From Cymodocea nodosa (Eukaryota; Streptophyta; Magnoliopsida; Alismatales; Cymodoceaceae): a stretch of DNA of 64,000 nucleotides. The notes below the pieces were generated by a model. The model was not told the DNA's origin, searched no databases, and saw nothing but the letters and a program-made list of their open reading frames with translations. Below, piece by piece: positions 58,401-63,894 of the stretch; position 1 is the first letter of the stretch, and the number at the start of each line of letters is the position of its first letter. Where the stretch lies: NCBI GenBank assembly GCA_036874045.1, contig JAZBRI010000003.1:3732501-3796500 (forward strand), written 5' to 3'. A program made the translations under genes and the position numbers.

Positions 58401-60754
58401 GGAGGCTTCAAATCCATGTCTTTCTCCTTGTCAGTGCTACCTGTCTTCCTTGTCGCTTCCCTCTCCCCCTCTTGTTCCTTGCATTCCTCCTCGTGCTTGC
58501 CTGATCTTTGGTAGAGGCTTAAGGAAGAACCCCAACGACATCAGGAATTTCTGGATCAGATTAGATAAATAGATTTTAATGTTTGAATTTTATTTTACAT
58601 TTGTATTCCTTTACTTTCTTTCAACTTATTGAACATGCACAAACATTTAGATATCAAATTCTTTTAAATTTTGGAACAGGCACAAACATCAAAAAAATAA
58701 AGGAAAAGAAAATATTGTTCTTTGCTTTCCATTTCATGTAAATTTCCTTAGATTTCTAGCTTTTCTTTCTACCGCTTTTTAACTACACAAACAAACCCTA
58801 AAAAGTTTTAGTTAACTAAATTTTTATTTTACTTATACACTTCTACACCTTAGTTGGGATACCATCTAGTTCAATATTTTTCCCTCATTTCATTTATATA
58901 AATAACATATTTAAATATAAATATTTAAAATAACACATTCAAATGACAAAATAAGGATGTAACTTATACATGACATTATAATATAACAATAAAAGGTGTA
59001 TAGAAATTATTAATAGAATTATCACATATTGTTTGAGTAATGTGCTACTAAATAATACATCCTATCAAATCTTTGTTGTGTTCCCAAGGAATACATATTG
59101 TATCTTAAGTGAATTCTTTTTTTTTTCTAGGAAAGCCCCGCGCATGCTGCATGGCATATTAGAAAGGAATCTTGGGGAATCCTGGATGTGTTGTATCCAA
59201 CATGTGTTGGGTGTGGATATGATATATGTTTAGAAAAATTTGTGCCTCCTAGCTGTTTCCTTATAATTTTGCTCTCTCTTTGTTCTAATTTACCTCTTGT
59301 GCTGATCTCTTAATGGAATCCTCTTTACCATTGGGAAAAAAAATTCATTTAGTTTTAGCTTTTTCTTCAAGGAAGTATGCAGTGCTTTTTGCTCTTCCAT
59401 GGATTAAACTAGAAATTCTTTTATAGATCAATTTCTGATATTCGTGAATATTTTGTTTTGCCTTTTAATTTGTGTTCAATCAAATAACCATCTAATTGCA
59501 GTCTCGATTCTCTCAAAAAGAAAACCAAGTATTGACATTGAGCATTATGAAGGGCCATCTCCAAACAAGGAGCTTTTAGATATAGACTTGTATCACCATG
59601 TGGGGCCCAGTCAGATTTCAGAATCTTCCGAGCAGGATGGTATGGATTTTCACGAAGTTAGCCTTCCTGTTCAAAAAATGTATTATACAAGTTTAGAAGC
59701 ACAATCTCAGGATCAACTGCTTACAAAAACTTTTTCTAGTAGTTCTGAAAGCAAGATAGAAGACTTTTCCCTTGGCTGCAGTACCCCTGCAGTTAGAAAA
59801 ATTAATCAAAAAAGTTGTTCTCAGCTTTCCATAAGATCATTTTTCCAGCAATCAAAAACTTGCTCAAAGTCGGTTGGTGTATCATGTGTGAAATTTGAGA
59901 AGCTAGAAGCAAAATCTGTTGCTTGTCCAGCAGAGGACACCACTACATCAAAAGAAACTTCCATGCGTAGAAATGTGATTTCCCCAGTGGAGTCTGGATA
60001 TAATCTAAGAGCTCATAATGAAGTCGAGTATGGCAGTACTTCTGAAAAGGAAAAAGACAATCTAACAGTCTCAAGATGGCAAGAAATACAACAGAAAATG
60101 CTAACAACTATACCCCTTTGCAAGGGCCACGGTGAACCTTGTGTTGCTAGGTTGGTAAAGAAAGCAGGTCCAAATGTAGGTCGGGGATTTTATGTGTGCG
60201 CCCGTGCCAAGGTATCTATACTGTTCAAAAATTATTAAATTATGTAGTTGCTTTCTTTCACCATTCACATGCATAGCACGTTCACTTTGTAGTAGCCAAC
60301 TATCTGCAAATGCTAAAATCCTGCAGAATATGCTATGTATTTTAGGGTTTGTCACACTTCTAATTTACTGAAAGCACATTTGAAACTGAACAAATTATTG
60401 GATGATCAAGCACATGTCATTCTTAAAAGCTTTTCTAGTTCTGCTTCTTGCTAACACTTTAGATGTTTGTTTTCTGATTTCAATAAGAAGGTTGAGCTTG
60501 TGGAAATATGGTAGGCACAGTCTTTTAGCTTTTATGTCATTGTTGATATTTGTCATATATTATATAACATTACCATGGCAATACCTCAGATAACATGTTG
60601 GTTGGAAATATGAAGTTATGAACAATGTCAACCCCAAGAATTAACATATATACTTATATTTACAAAATTCTTTCAGGGTCCTTCTTCTAATTCTGAAGCT
60701 AATTGTGGTCATTTTGAGTGGGCTTCATCAAGAACAAAGACTAGAAAAAGATGA
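16278..60754 (+). CDS. APE2: AP endonuclease 2 (DNA-(apurinic or apyrimidinic site) endonuclease), ten exons over 44.5 kb
   Basis: Exons: 16278-16478, 23111-23222, 28671-28892, 31824-31909, 34001-34116, 34331-34411, 54513-54713, 54780-54931, 59502-60211, 60677-60754. Every junction is GT-AG and the phases give one open frame of 652 residues. The protein follows Arabidopsis APE2 along its length. The EEP nuclease fold carries N38 (TYNVNG), E68 (ETKLSRQ), Y184 (NIYGP), D225/N227 (GDLNIAP) and D353/H354 (GSDHAP). A disordered middle follows, with a PCNA-binding PIP box QLSIRSFF at 498-505, then a GRF zinc finger (C597, H600, C623, C637) split between the last two exons. Known role: nuclear base-excision repair, cutting at abasic sites and 3'-end cleaning, with PCNA and single-stranded DNA binding by the GRF finger. 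Introns are 6632, 5448, 2931, 2091, 214, 20101, 66, 4570 and 465 bases, and the long ones are filled with transposons. Downstream ATGs at 16317 and 16323 are alternative starts. Confidence 0.95.
16479..17185. other. Start of APE2 intron 1; partly repeated
   Basis: Intron sequence with no gene. Two related segments (near 16887 and 17157) share GTGATAT-GAACTATT-like sequence followed by GAGACTAA about 270 bases apart, possibly the ends of an unclassified short insertion. Confidence 0.4.
17186..18240. mobile_element. Non-autonomous DNA element with GTTTGTGCA ends (M1)
   Basis: Left end GGTGGTGTTTGTGCATTTGA, followed by AT-rich sequence with repeated GGTGTTTGTATGTC. At the right end (18100-18240) inverted counterparts such as GTGTACAAACATTC and ACACACAAATTTCC appear. 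The interior (17380-17720) is of quite different composition: GTTTG-rich, then purine-rich (17700-17860). No transposase. The right limit is uncertain. Confidence 0.55.
17700..17860. repeat. Purine-rich low-complexity tract
   Basis: GAAAGAAGAAAG-type sequence of about 160 bases on the plus strand. Confidence 0.8.
18338..19822. mobile_element. Non-autonomous DNA element with GTTTGTGCAC ends (M2), inside a copia LTR
   Basis: Left end TAGGGTTTGTTTGTGCACTT; right end reversed reads TAAGGGTTTGTGCACTTGGA. Both ends continue into related sub-terminal sequence (GAATTTGAATTC). About 200 bases after the left end match M3 at 47580-47830. TGAATATC occurs on both sides in the host LTR and could be an 8-base hAT-type target duplication, though the exact ends are not settled. 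The interior holds two GC-richer segments (18764-18958 and 19270-19680) that look captured. No transposase. Confidence 0.72.
18764..18958 (-). pseudogene. Captured coding fragment of unknown host gene inside M2
   Basis: On the reverse strand a GC-rich, codon-like segment reads [20 protein letters not shown], then [20 protein letters not shown] and PNMENITL, before a stop. Composition and amino-acid content look like real protein, unlike the AT-rich sequence around. I cannot name the parent gene. It is most simply a fragment picked up by the transposable element. Confidence 0.5.
22681..23110. other. End of APE2 intron 1; unassigned
   Basis: AT-rich intron sequence. A short run of CATGTATGA/ATACATA repeats lies near 22918-22985. 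No gene seen. Confidence 0.4.
23111..23222 (+). CDS. APE2: APE2 exon 2
   Basis: Starts after TTTGTCAG with [19 protein letters not shown], which carries the metal-binding glutamate, and ends in a split glycine codon before GTGATC. It is a 112-base exon marooned between two transposon-filled introns. Confidence 0.93.
23223..24182 (-). mobile_element. Ty1/copia fossil: RNase H end with 3' LTR (minus strand)
   Basis: Reverse strand 24050-23880 resembles the end of a copia RNase H (...[20 protein letters not shown]). A polypurine-like AAGGGCAAA and a TGTTAGTGG LTR start follow at about 23859, running to lower coordinates. A LINE lies at its upstream side. Broken, partial, old. Confidence 0.65.
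24193..25181 (-). mobile_element. L1-type LINE, 5'-truncated (minus strand)
   Basis: Minus strand. At 25186-24785 a reverse transcriptase segment reads [40 protein letters not shown] and the catalytic-box variant [13 protein letters not shown]. After a gap, 24489-24250 reads [17 protein letters not shown], the end of a plant L1 RNase H domain. The 3' end is an A-rich tail (T run at 24193-24204 on plus). Near-matching flanks CAATATATAG (24183-24192) and CAATATTTAG (25184-25193) look like a target-site duplication. Frames are interrupted between and after the domains, so it is dead. Confidence 0.85.
25194..28256 (+). mobile_element. Ty3/gypsy-like retrotransposon fossil, gag region
   Basis: The plus strand at 26880-27265 reads like a retrotransposon gag ([20 protein letters not shown], then [14 protein letters not shown]). 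The stretch 25420-26170 upstream has a TATAAAGG-containing, LTR-like character, but no matching partner was found, so the left limit is a guess. The 28038-28256 frame (72 residues) may belong to the same element. Broken, old. Confidence 0.55.
28257..28670. other. End of APE2 intron 2; unassigned
   Basis: No gene or element recognised in the last 400 bases before exon 3. Confidence 0.4.
28671..28892 (+). CDS. APE2: APE2 exon 3
   Basis: Starts after CTCAATAG and reads [20 protein letters not shown], then a variable loop, then [13 protein letters not shown]. It ends in phase 1 before GTTAGT. Confidence 0.93.
28893..29277. other. Start of APE2 intron 3
   Basis: AT-rich intron sequence with no recognised feature. 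Confidence 0.4.
29278..29451 (+). other. Lysine-rich open frame in APE2 intron 3, unknown
   Basis: An ATG-started frame of 57 codons reads [20 protein letters not shown] and continues ...[20 protein letters not shown]. Its composition is more protein-like than neighbouring intron sequence. A further protein-like stretch follows at about 29560-29690 in another frame. It may be a captured or decayed host fragment; no family recognised. Confidence 0.3.
29735..29764. repeat. (ACC)10 microsatellite
   Basis: Ten perfect ACC units in APE2 intron 3. Confidence 0.97.
30340..30717 (-). pseudogene. Plant transposon-associated protein fragment (uncertain)
   Basis: A 125-codon minus-strand frame includes [20 protein letters not shown], then [20 protein letters not shown] and IDLSDQ. 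The pattern of a helix pair followed by GIDL resembles the conserved segment found in many plant transposon-encoded proteins of unknown role. It lies in APE2 intron 3 and is probably a retroelement or DNA-element relic. I cannot name the family with certainty. Confidence 0.4.
30834..31823. other. Rest of APE2 intron 3; unassigned
   Basis: GC-richer patch at 30880-31020 (CTGCTGTTGCTACG-like), then AT-rich sequence to exon 4. No gene recognised. Confidence 0.4.
31824..31909 (+). CDS. APE2: APE2 exon 4
   Basis: Starts after TACTTTCAG and encodes [16 protein letters not shown] and then [13 protein letters not shown]. The tyrosine of NIYGP is the equivalent of the APE1 active-site tyrosine. Ends before GTGATT. 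Confidence 0.92.
31910..32812. other. APE2 intron 4, first part; unassigned
   Basis: No recognised gene. Minus-strand frames at 32387-32654 (60-72 residues) show no known domain. Confidence 0.4.
32813..32957. repeat. Short dispersed repeat (partner at 7349-7500)
   Basis: Nearly identical to 7349-7500. The match starts at CTTTCTCCTTTTACACTTAG and ends at TTTTTTGTATAGAAT; sequences outside differ. Confidence 0.85.
32958..34000. other. APE2 intron 4, second part; unassigned
   Basis: AT-rich intron sequence without recognised features up to the acceptor of exon 5. Confidence 0.4.
34001..34116 (+). CDS. APE2: APE2 exon 5
   Basis: Starts after TTGTTATAG and encodes [20 protein letters not shown] and [18 protein letters not shown], with the catalytic Asp and Asn of GDLNIAP. 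Ends in phase 2 before GTTAAC. Confidence 0.94.
34331..34411 (+). CDS. APE2: APE2 exon 6
   Basis: Starts after AATGCAG and encodes [20 protein letters not shown] and REVNPD with a split Arg codon at each edge. It is followed by the 20.1-kb intron 6 (donor GTACTG). Confidence 0.93.
34500..35719 (-). mobile_element. Ty1/copia fossil: integrase segments in duplicate (minus strand), holding a LINE
   Basis: Minus strand. Two collinear integrase-core segments are visible, one below 35040 and one at 35450-35700. They share the same order of motifs (a zinc-region end, then a segment before TGGGTTTATTTA), which suggests a local duplication of about 0.2 kb inside the fossil. A truncated LINE (35045-35405) is inserted between them. 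No LTRs identified. Broken and old. Confidence 0.65.
35045..35405 (-). mobile_element. 5'-truncated LINE 3' end with 12-base target duplication (minus strand)
   Basis: A T-run at 35045-35056 (A-tail on the minus strand) is followed by a 3' region similar to the LINE end at 24210-24245 (both have CATGGGGTGGG next to the tail). The 12-base sequence ATCAAAATGATT flanks it at 35033-35044 and 35406-35417. Only about 360 bases of the element are present. Confidence 0.85.
35720..37423. repeat. 1.68-kb dispersed repeat of unknown class, copy C
   Basis: Aligns with 8141-9817 throughout, with about 2-4% differences by eye and one ~42-base segment (near 37280-37320, GTTGATACAGTTTGGG) absent from the other copies. 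Flanks are unrelated to those of copy B. The same 66-residue ORF occurs here (36318-36518). Confidence 0.85.
37424..37680 (-). other. Possible decayed coding fragment (unknown)
   Basis: The stretch is GC-richer than its surroundings. Read in reverse it gives short protein-like segments such as [16 protein letters not shown]. Stops interrupt all frames. No family recognised. Confidence 0.25.
37690..38055. repeat. Low-complexity A-rich tract followed by a cluster of CCCTTCACGTGAAGGG-like units
   Basis: 37690-37830 is A/G-rich. From 37836 to 38052 units of the type CCTTCACATCAAAGGAAGGG recur at least six times. One unit (38032-38047) is a perfect 16-base palindrome around CACGTG, and others are partly palindromic. 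It lies just before the leader of the hAT element. Confidence 0.65.
39017..39511 (+). pseudogene. hAT transposase fragment with DUF659
   Basis: 164 codons open. The first part is acidic ([16 protein letters not shown]), then comes the DUF659 start: a segment with [20 protein letters not shown] followed by [18 protein letters not shown]. The frame continues past a stop at 39509 with [17 protein letters not shown]-like sequence. DNA-cutting residues would lie in the parts further downstream. Inactive. Confidence 0.8.
40372..40735. repeat. Tandem repeat, about 125-base unit, three diverged copies
   Basis: Each unit has ATAGTTATCTCATAACT-like sequence, then CTCGAACAATT and ACGAGTTTTTCCTTC, then ACATGTGATG/TTAAGTTCTGCA-like sequence. 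Units start near 40375, 40500 and 40625. Located within the segment that splits the hAT transposase. Confidence 0.7.
42561..45140. other. APE2 intron 6, unassigned AT-rich stretch
   Basis: No gene recognised. The 43955-44257 and 43093-43290 frames have no known domain. A short segment at 43385-43490 resembles, in reverse, part of the 1.68-kb repeat (TTTCAAATATTG with a nearby GATACAG). Confidence 0.4.
45150..45860 (-). mobile_element. Possible Ty1/copia gag fragment (minus strand), fossil
   Basis: Read in reverse, 45850-45540 resembles the start of a copia gag, including a [10 protein letters not shown]-like and an IIWDTLKR-like segment. No LTR or pol found nearby. Broken, old. Confidence 0.4.
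45861..46642. other. Intron 6, unassigned
   Basis: No feature recognised before the copia insertion site. Confidence 0.35.
46648..46787 (+). repeat. 5' LTR of the copia fossil
   Basis: 140 bases, TG...CA ends, followed directly by the primer-binding site. Confidence 0.95.
47502..48437. mobile_element. Non-autonomous DNA element (M3) inside the copia fossil
   Basis: Left end GGCTTGTTTGTGCATCTAGA; right end reversed GGGGTTTGTGCACTTGGAAT. Long imperfect terminal inverted repeats continue for about 100 bases (GAATTTGAATTC and GTTTGTGCAC motifs recur). The direct repeat TCCTTAG flanks it at 47495-47501 and 48438-48444; counted as 8 bases it matches at 7 of 8, which fits hAT. It shares about 250 bases with M2 after the left end. 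The interior is AT-rich and non-coding. Confidence 0.85.
52046..52185 (+). repeat. 3' LTR of the copia fossil
   Basis: 140 bases, preceded by a polypurine tract and followed by the GTTAT target duplication. Confidence 0.95.
52191..54512. other. End of APE2 intron 6; unassigned
   Basis: AT-rich, with several TTGATTGATTGATCA-like runs near 53330-53600. No gene recognised; probably old repeat sequence. Confidence 0.4.
54513..54713 (+). CDS. APE2: APE2 exon 7
   Basis: Starts after TTGATCCAG and reads [38 protein letters not shown] and on to QRGKPDRAP. It lies in a different frame from the long open frame at 54431-54676, which is a shadow. Donor GTAATT. Confidence 0.93.
54780..54931 (+). CDS. 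APE2: APE2 exon 8
   Basis: Starts after CTCGTTTAG, only 66 bases beyond exon 7. Encodes [19 protein letters not shown] with the catalytic Asp-His pair, then [16 protein letters not shown]. Donor GTGAGC. Confidence 0.94.
54932..55689. other. Start of APE2 intron 8, with (TA)n
   Basis: AT-rich. A (TA)12 run lies at 55434-55457. Just after it, 55487-55535 has short inverted motifs (GCCTAGGC, TTAGGCACCTTAAAAGGT). Confidence 0.5.
56693..57666 (+). mobile_element. Short LTR element (TRIM-like, copia-type ends), fossil
   Basis: LTRs 56693-56871 (179 bases) and 57511-57666 (156 bases), both starting TGTTAGAGT and ending AACA. Perfect 5-base target duplication ATTCT (56688-56692 and 57667-57671). 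A TGGTATCAC primer-binding site follows the first LTR and TTTGAGGGAGAT precedes the second. The 639-base interior has no gag or pol, so it depended on another element. It sits within the RTE LINE and is younger than it. Confidence 0.92.
57928..58800. mobile_element. Non-autonomous DNA element with GTTTGTGTA ends (M4), inside the RTE LINE
   Basis: Left end GGAGAGTTTGTGTAAGTGG; right end reversed AGGGTTTGTTTGTGTAG. Sub-terminal copies of GTTTGTGCACTTGGAA and GGCACAAACATC are as in M1-M3. The interior (58080-58520) is pyrimidine-rich, GC-richer, and unlike those of M1-M3. The interrupted LINE reads on at both sides. Target duplication not resolved. Confidence 0.7.
58901..59501. other. End of APE2 intron 8; unassigned
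   Basis: AT-rich sequence up to the exon 9 acceptor; no gene. Confidence 0.4.
59502..60211 (+). CDS. APE2: APE2 exon 9
   Basis: Starts after TAATTGCAG. It encodes the disordered linker, the PIP box QLSIRSFF and most of the GRF finger ([20 protein letters not shown] and [11 protein letters not shown]). At 710 bases it is the longest exon. Donor GTATCT. Confidence 0.94.
60677..60754 (+). CDS. APE2: APE2 exon 10 (last)
   Basis: Starts after CTTTCAG and encodes [20 protein letters not shown], then KTRKR and stop. The CGHFEW segment closes the GRF zinc finger, matching the family's NCGYFKW end. Confidence 0.94.
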   Translation, partial: GPSSNSEANCGHFEWASSRTKTRKR

Positions 60755-61655
60755 TTTGCAATGATCCTGTCATGTTTGTAAGGCAAACTTTAAGTGGCCA
60801 GAAAGGTGGTGTAGATGTTGGAGACGAGTAAGCCTGAATTCTCTCGCTTTATCATAAGAATGCATATGTATTATTAGTTACAAATGTTTCAAAGAATGGC
60901 AAAAGCCTTTGAGTTTCAACCTCGTCATCATGGTCTAGAAGTTATTTATTGTTGTCTCTGTCAAGAACAAGAGTCTACTGCGTGGGATGAGTTCTAATCT
61001 ACTCTTCTTCTTGACGTCTGCCAAGGATCAAACCCTTGATCATTGGTGTGAACATTGTAAGTCTGACCACCAAGATATTAAGGAACTTCGCAAGTGCCAA
61101 TCTATACATTACTTGGAACAACAAGTGTGTTTCCCAGAAATACATCAAATGACTGTAAATTCTAATTTTGCTCCAAGCTGAACCCATAGATTGATCTGAA
61201 TTGTCATCATGATCCCGAAATTTGGCACTGACTAATATATTTGTAATGATGGACAGTCAGACTTGATTATCTGACCTTCACAAGTACATGGTATGCCAAT
61301 GTATCAAATGAACTTTGGTCTGCGGTTCTGCTATTTTTCAAAGGACCAACATCTAGCTATTTATGCATAAAATGTAATTTTTTAAGAGTACCTAACATAT
61401 GCTGACCTGATTTTGAATGTTTTCAGAGAAAGGGGTGATGGATACAAGATAAATCAGCTGCTGTGTACACCCACCTCAATATATCTTTTTTTTCTGTTTA
61501 TAACATTGTTAGTCGTCAAGATCAAACGTTTTTCCTGCACCACTAGTGGCTGAACCTGTCGCTTTGTTTGAATCGTCATATACTCATCTGGGAATGACAA
61601 TTTGTGAACTGTAGATAGTTTTTAAATTTGTGCCGCTGATGATCACATGGGTATC
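60755..61655. other. APE2 downstream region
   Basis: It begins with the APE2 3' untranslated region; the cleavage site is not clear. A 35-codon frame at about 60894-61001 and other short frames have no known domain. Confidence 0.4.
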
Positions 61656-61853
61656 TTAAGAAACACTGATCTTTATTTGTTGTAGGCCATCGAAGGACTT
61701 GAAGGAAAGTGAAGCATGATCAGTATTAAATTTGGTGGTAAGACATTTAGCAATTAATTTGTATGAGCTATTTAGAAGACTAACCGTATATAAAATTATA
61801 ACTCCACAATCTTCTTTGGGATTAAGGCTGAGTGTTTGATTGATGTTCTTCAA
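61656..61853 (-). mobile_element. LINE reverse transcriptase scrap (minus strand)
   Basis: The minus-strand frame reads SLNPKEDCGVIILYTVSLLN followed by SSYKLIAKCLTTKFN. This is the YRPISLLNSSYKLIAK-like segment at the start of L1-type reverse transcriptases. Only this short piece is visible. Confidence 0.6.
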
Positions 61854-62011
61854 GATGGATGGACCATCTAATCCAGAACTCTTATCTCTTCTTCCGTGAA
61901 GTCTCTATCTCTTTTTCATTCTTTAGCATTTTAGGGATAAGCATTGTGCAGAAGTATGGACGTAGAGGAGAGTATACTGCACTAGTGATCTTGAATGGTC
62001 ATTAACAATCC

Positions 62012-62230
62012 ATGGAAATTAACTACAATTCAAGATGCTATTCTTTGTTAGCTGTGAATAAGATGGACGGTATCCAATCTGAATATTGCAGTTGTCGGCA
62101 AGACGTTCCGTTCTATACTTCCCTTCTTGAATTGACTAGGGAGACTCGCGAGGTGCGTCATGCCTGTAGGGAATGCAATAGTGTTAATTGCAGATTCTGT
62201 GGCAAAGAAGGCCATACAAAGCAGGGCTAG
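62012..62230 (+). CDS. Small cysteine-rich open frame, unknown
   Basis: 72 codons. The second half has a metal-binding-like spacing: C-x-C, 23 residues, C-x2-C, 4 residues, C-x2-C, 4 residues, H (YCSCRQ ... CREC ... CRFCGKEGH). Codon content is more protein-like and GC-richer than the flanks. It could be an exon of an undetected gene, a captured fragment, or a retroelement-derived knuckle. No splice partners were found, and it may not be expressed. Confidence 0.3.
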   Translation: MEINYNSRCYSLLAVNKMDGIQSEYCSCRQDVPFYTSLLELTRETREVRHACRECNSVNCRFCGKEGHTKQG

Positions 62231-63710
62231 TGAGCTGTTCCGGAATTCGGCCGAACTGCCCAAGGAGATTTTGCATGCTTGGAAGGTGGATGCATGGAGT
62301 TTATCTTCTTAACGCCAGGTTTAGTGTTTTGTGATAGAGTTTCATCTTGTAATCCTTTCGGCTTTGCGTTCCCTTCCCATGAACAGATGGGAGATTTAAT
62401 TGGAAAAAAAAAACTACAATAATTCAATTAAAGTAGGTAATTCACTCTATTCTGCATATAATTATTTGCCGAAGTAGGGAATTGAAGAAATTATACTGTC
62501 CAAATCTTGGTGACAATGGTATCTTATTAAAAACATAGGGAATGAAAAGCTCACAAGATTACTTCATTGATTACGATTAAGACTATAAATAGAGGTTGTG
62601 TAAGAGATTAAGCTGCACGAATTCTAGTCCAGAAATTTACATCACCCTATTGTCAATTAAGATATGATATTCTTATTTTTCTCAACAGTATTCTTCAAAT
62701 TGAAACAGCCCAACTTACAACGAACTAAGATGCAACTAAAATAAAAAATAAGAACATGAAGTAAAAAGTACCCGCAACATTTATACAATAACGTAAAGAA
62801 AACGTAGACAATAATAAACAAGCATATATTCAAGGTACACGTAAATAAAATCCAATCATGCTGCTTCTGTAGCGAGAGTTCCCTTTTTCCTGGGCACTTT
62901 TCTCACTTTCTCATTTATCAGTGATTTCCTCGCTCACACGTCTCCTTTCCACTTTATTCTTATTATTTATTACGTTCCTTATTTTCCAAACTTCTCCTTC
63001 TTGACTTTTTTTCACTGATGAGTGATGAGAATACAAGCACGCAACGTCTTTTCACGTTTGTTGACGTTGGTCTTTCGATGAATTTTCGTGAAAAAGAAAA
63101 GAAGATGGACATCGGTTGGATGCGAAGTTAGGCAACATATACACAAGAAAAATGAACGGAAGACTAAAACTATTTTTTGTTTACCGGTTCCACGGGCGGA
63201 GTTTCAAAGCGAACCTGTACCTATTTTGAAATCTACCCTCATTACATATAATTATGCTGGACCATTCGACGATCAGTTAAATTGGGTTCCGACCTCACAC
63301 GGATGATCGGGGAAAATACGCAAATTCCTTCGATATCGTATGGAAAGTTAACGTTGGTGGAAAAGAAGCAAACACGTCTTTTATTGTTATTAATTATCCA
63401 CAGTTCTCACAGAAAGCAGGTGAACAATAGTGTCCATGTCGAGACAAGAACGAAGTGTGTGAACGATACATGGCATGCCGCTTCACTCGCCTGTGTTATG
63501 GGGGTGTGAATGCAATTGTCACAGATGTAATCCACAGATAAATCGTCAGCACTACAACGTCGGCAAGCAAGGTGGTGACAACATATAATACAAAGGTTTT
63601 CTCATCTCTTTTTCTTTCACGGAAACCTTCAGATGTAGTGTGAGTGCGACAGTTGAGAATAAGAACAGTAGATAACTACAGCACATATGATCTTGAATGG
63701 GTAGACGCCA
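62231..63710. other. Intergenic region upstream of the hevein-domain gene
   Basis: No gene recognised. Composition changes from AT-rich (62400-62870) to more balanced (63000 on), as expected when approaching a promoter. Frames at 63088-63306 and 63282-63509 have no known domain. Confidence 0.45.
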
Positions 63711-63894
63711 TTGACCTTAACGGGTGGAGATGGATAAGCACCCAAAACGTCATTGCTTCTGGACGCTAGAATTAATCAGAGCCCGATTGGTTCACGCCAT
63801 TAAGGGTCGAGTTTAAGCTCTATATAAACAGCTCCATTCTCCCTCTTACCCTCTCCACGTGCAATCCCCATCGAGATCCATCGATCAAAGAAGC
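63711..63894 (+). promoter_or_regulatory. Promoter and 5' leader of the hevein-domain gene
   Basis: TATATAAA at 63821-63828, 74 bases before the ATG. A W-box core TTGACC at 63711-63716 could bind WRKY factors, common in defence-gene promoters. A G-box CACGTG at 63856-63861 falls in the likely transcribed leader. Function of the last two is inference. Confidence 0.7.

Larger units (their letters stand above)
55690..58900 (-). mobile_element. RTE-type LINE (minus strand), decayed, holding two later insertions
   Basis: Minus strand. Its 3' end near 55740-55690 reads GTCGTTGACCCCACATAATAGGATTA in reverse, the familiar end of plant RTE LINEs. In reverse, 56390-56360 reads [12 protein letters not shown] (the catalytic-box segment, with DN in place of DD). 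57930-57800 reads [20 protein letters not shown] and [13 protein letters not shown], and 58880-58800 reads LDGIPTKV. Stops interrupt it. A TRIM-like LTR element (56693-57666) and the M4 element (57928-58800) split the reverse transcriptase region. The upstream limit is uncertain. Confidence 0.82.

Noticed and set aside
61656-61853. Minus-strand frame as a separate host gene
   Set aside because: Its sequence matches the start of L1-type reverse transcriptase, so it is a transposon scrap.
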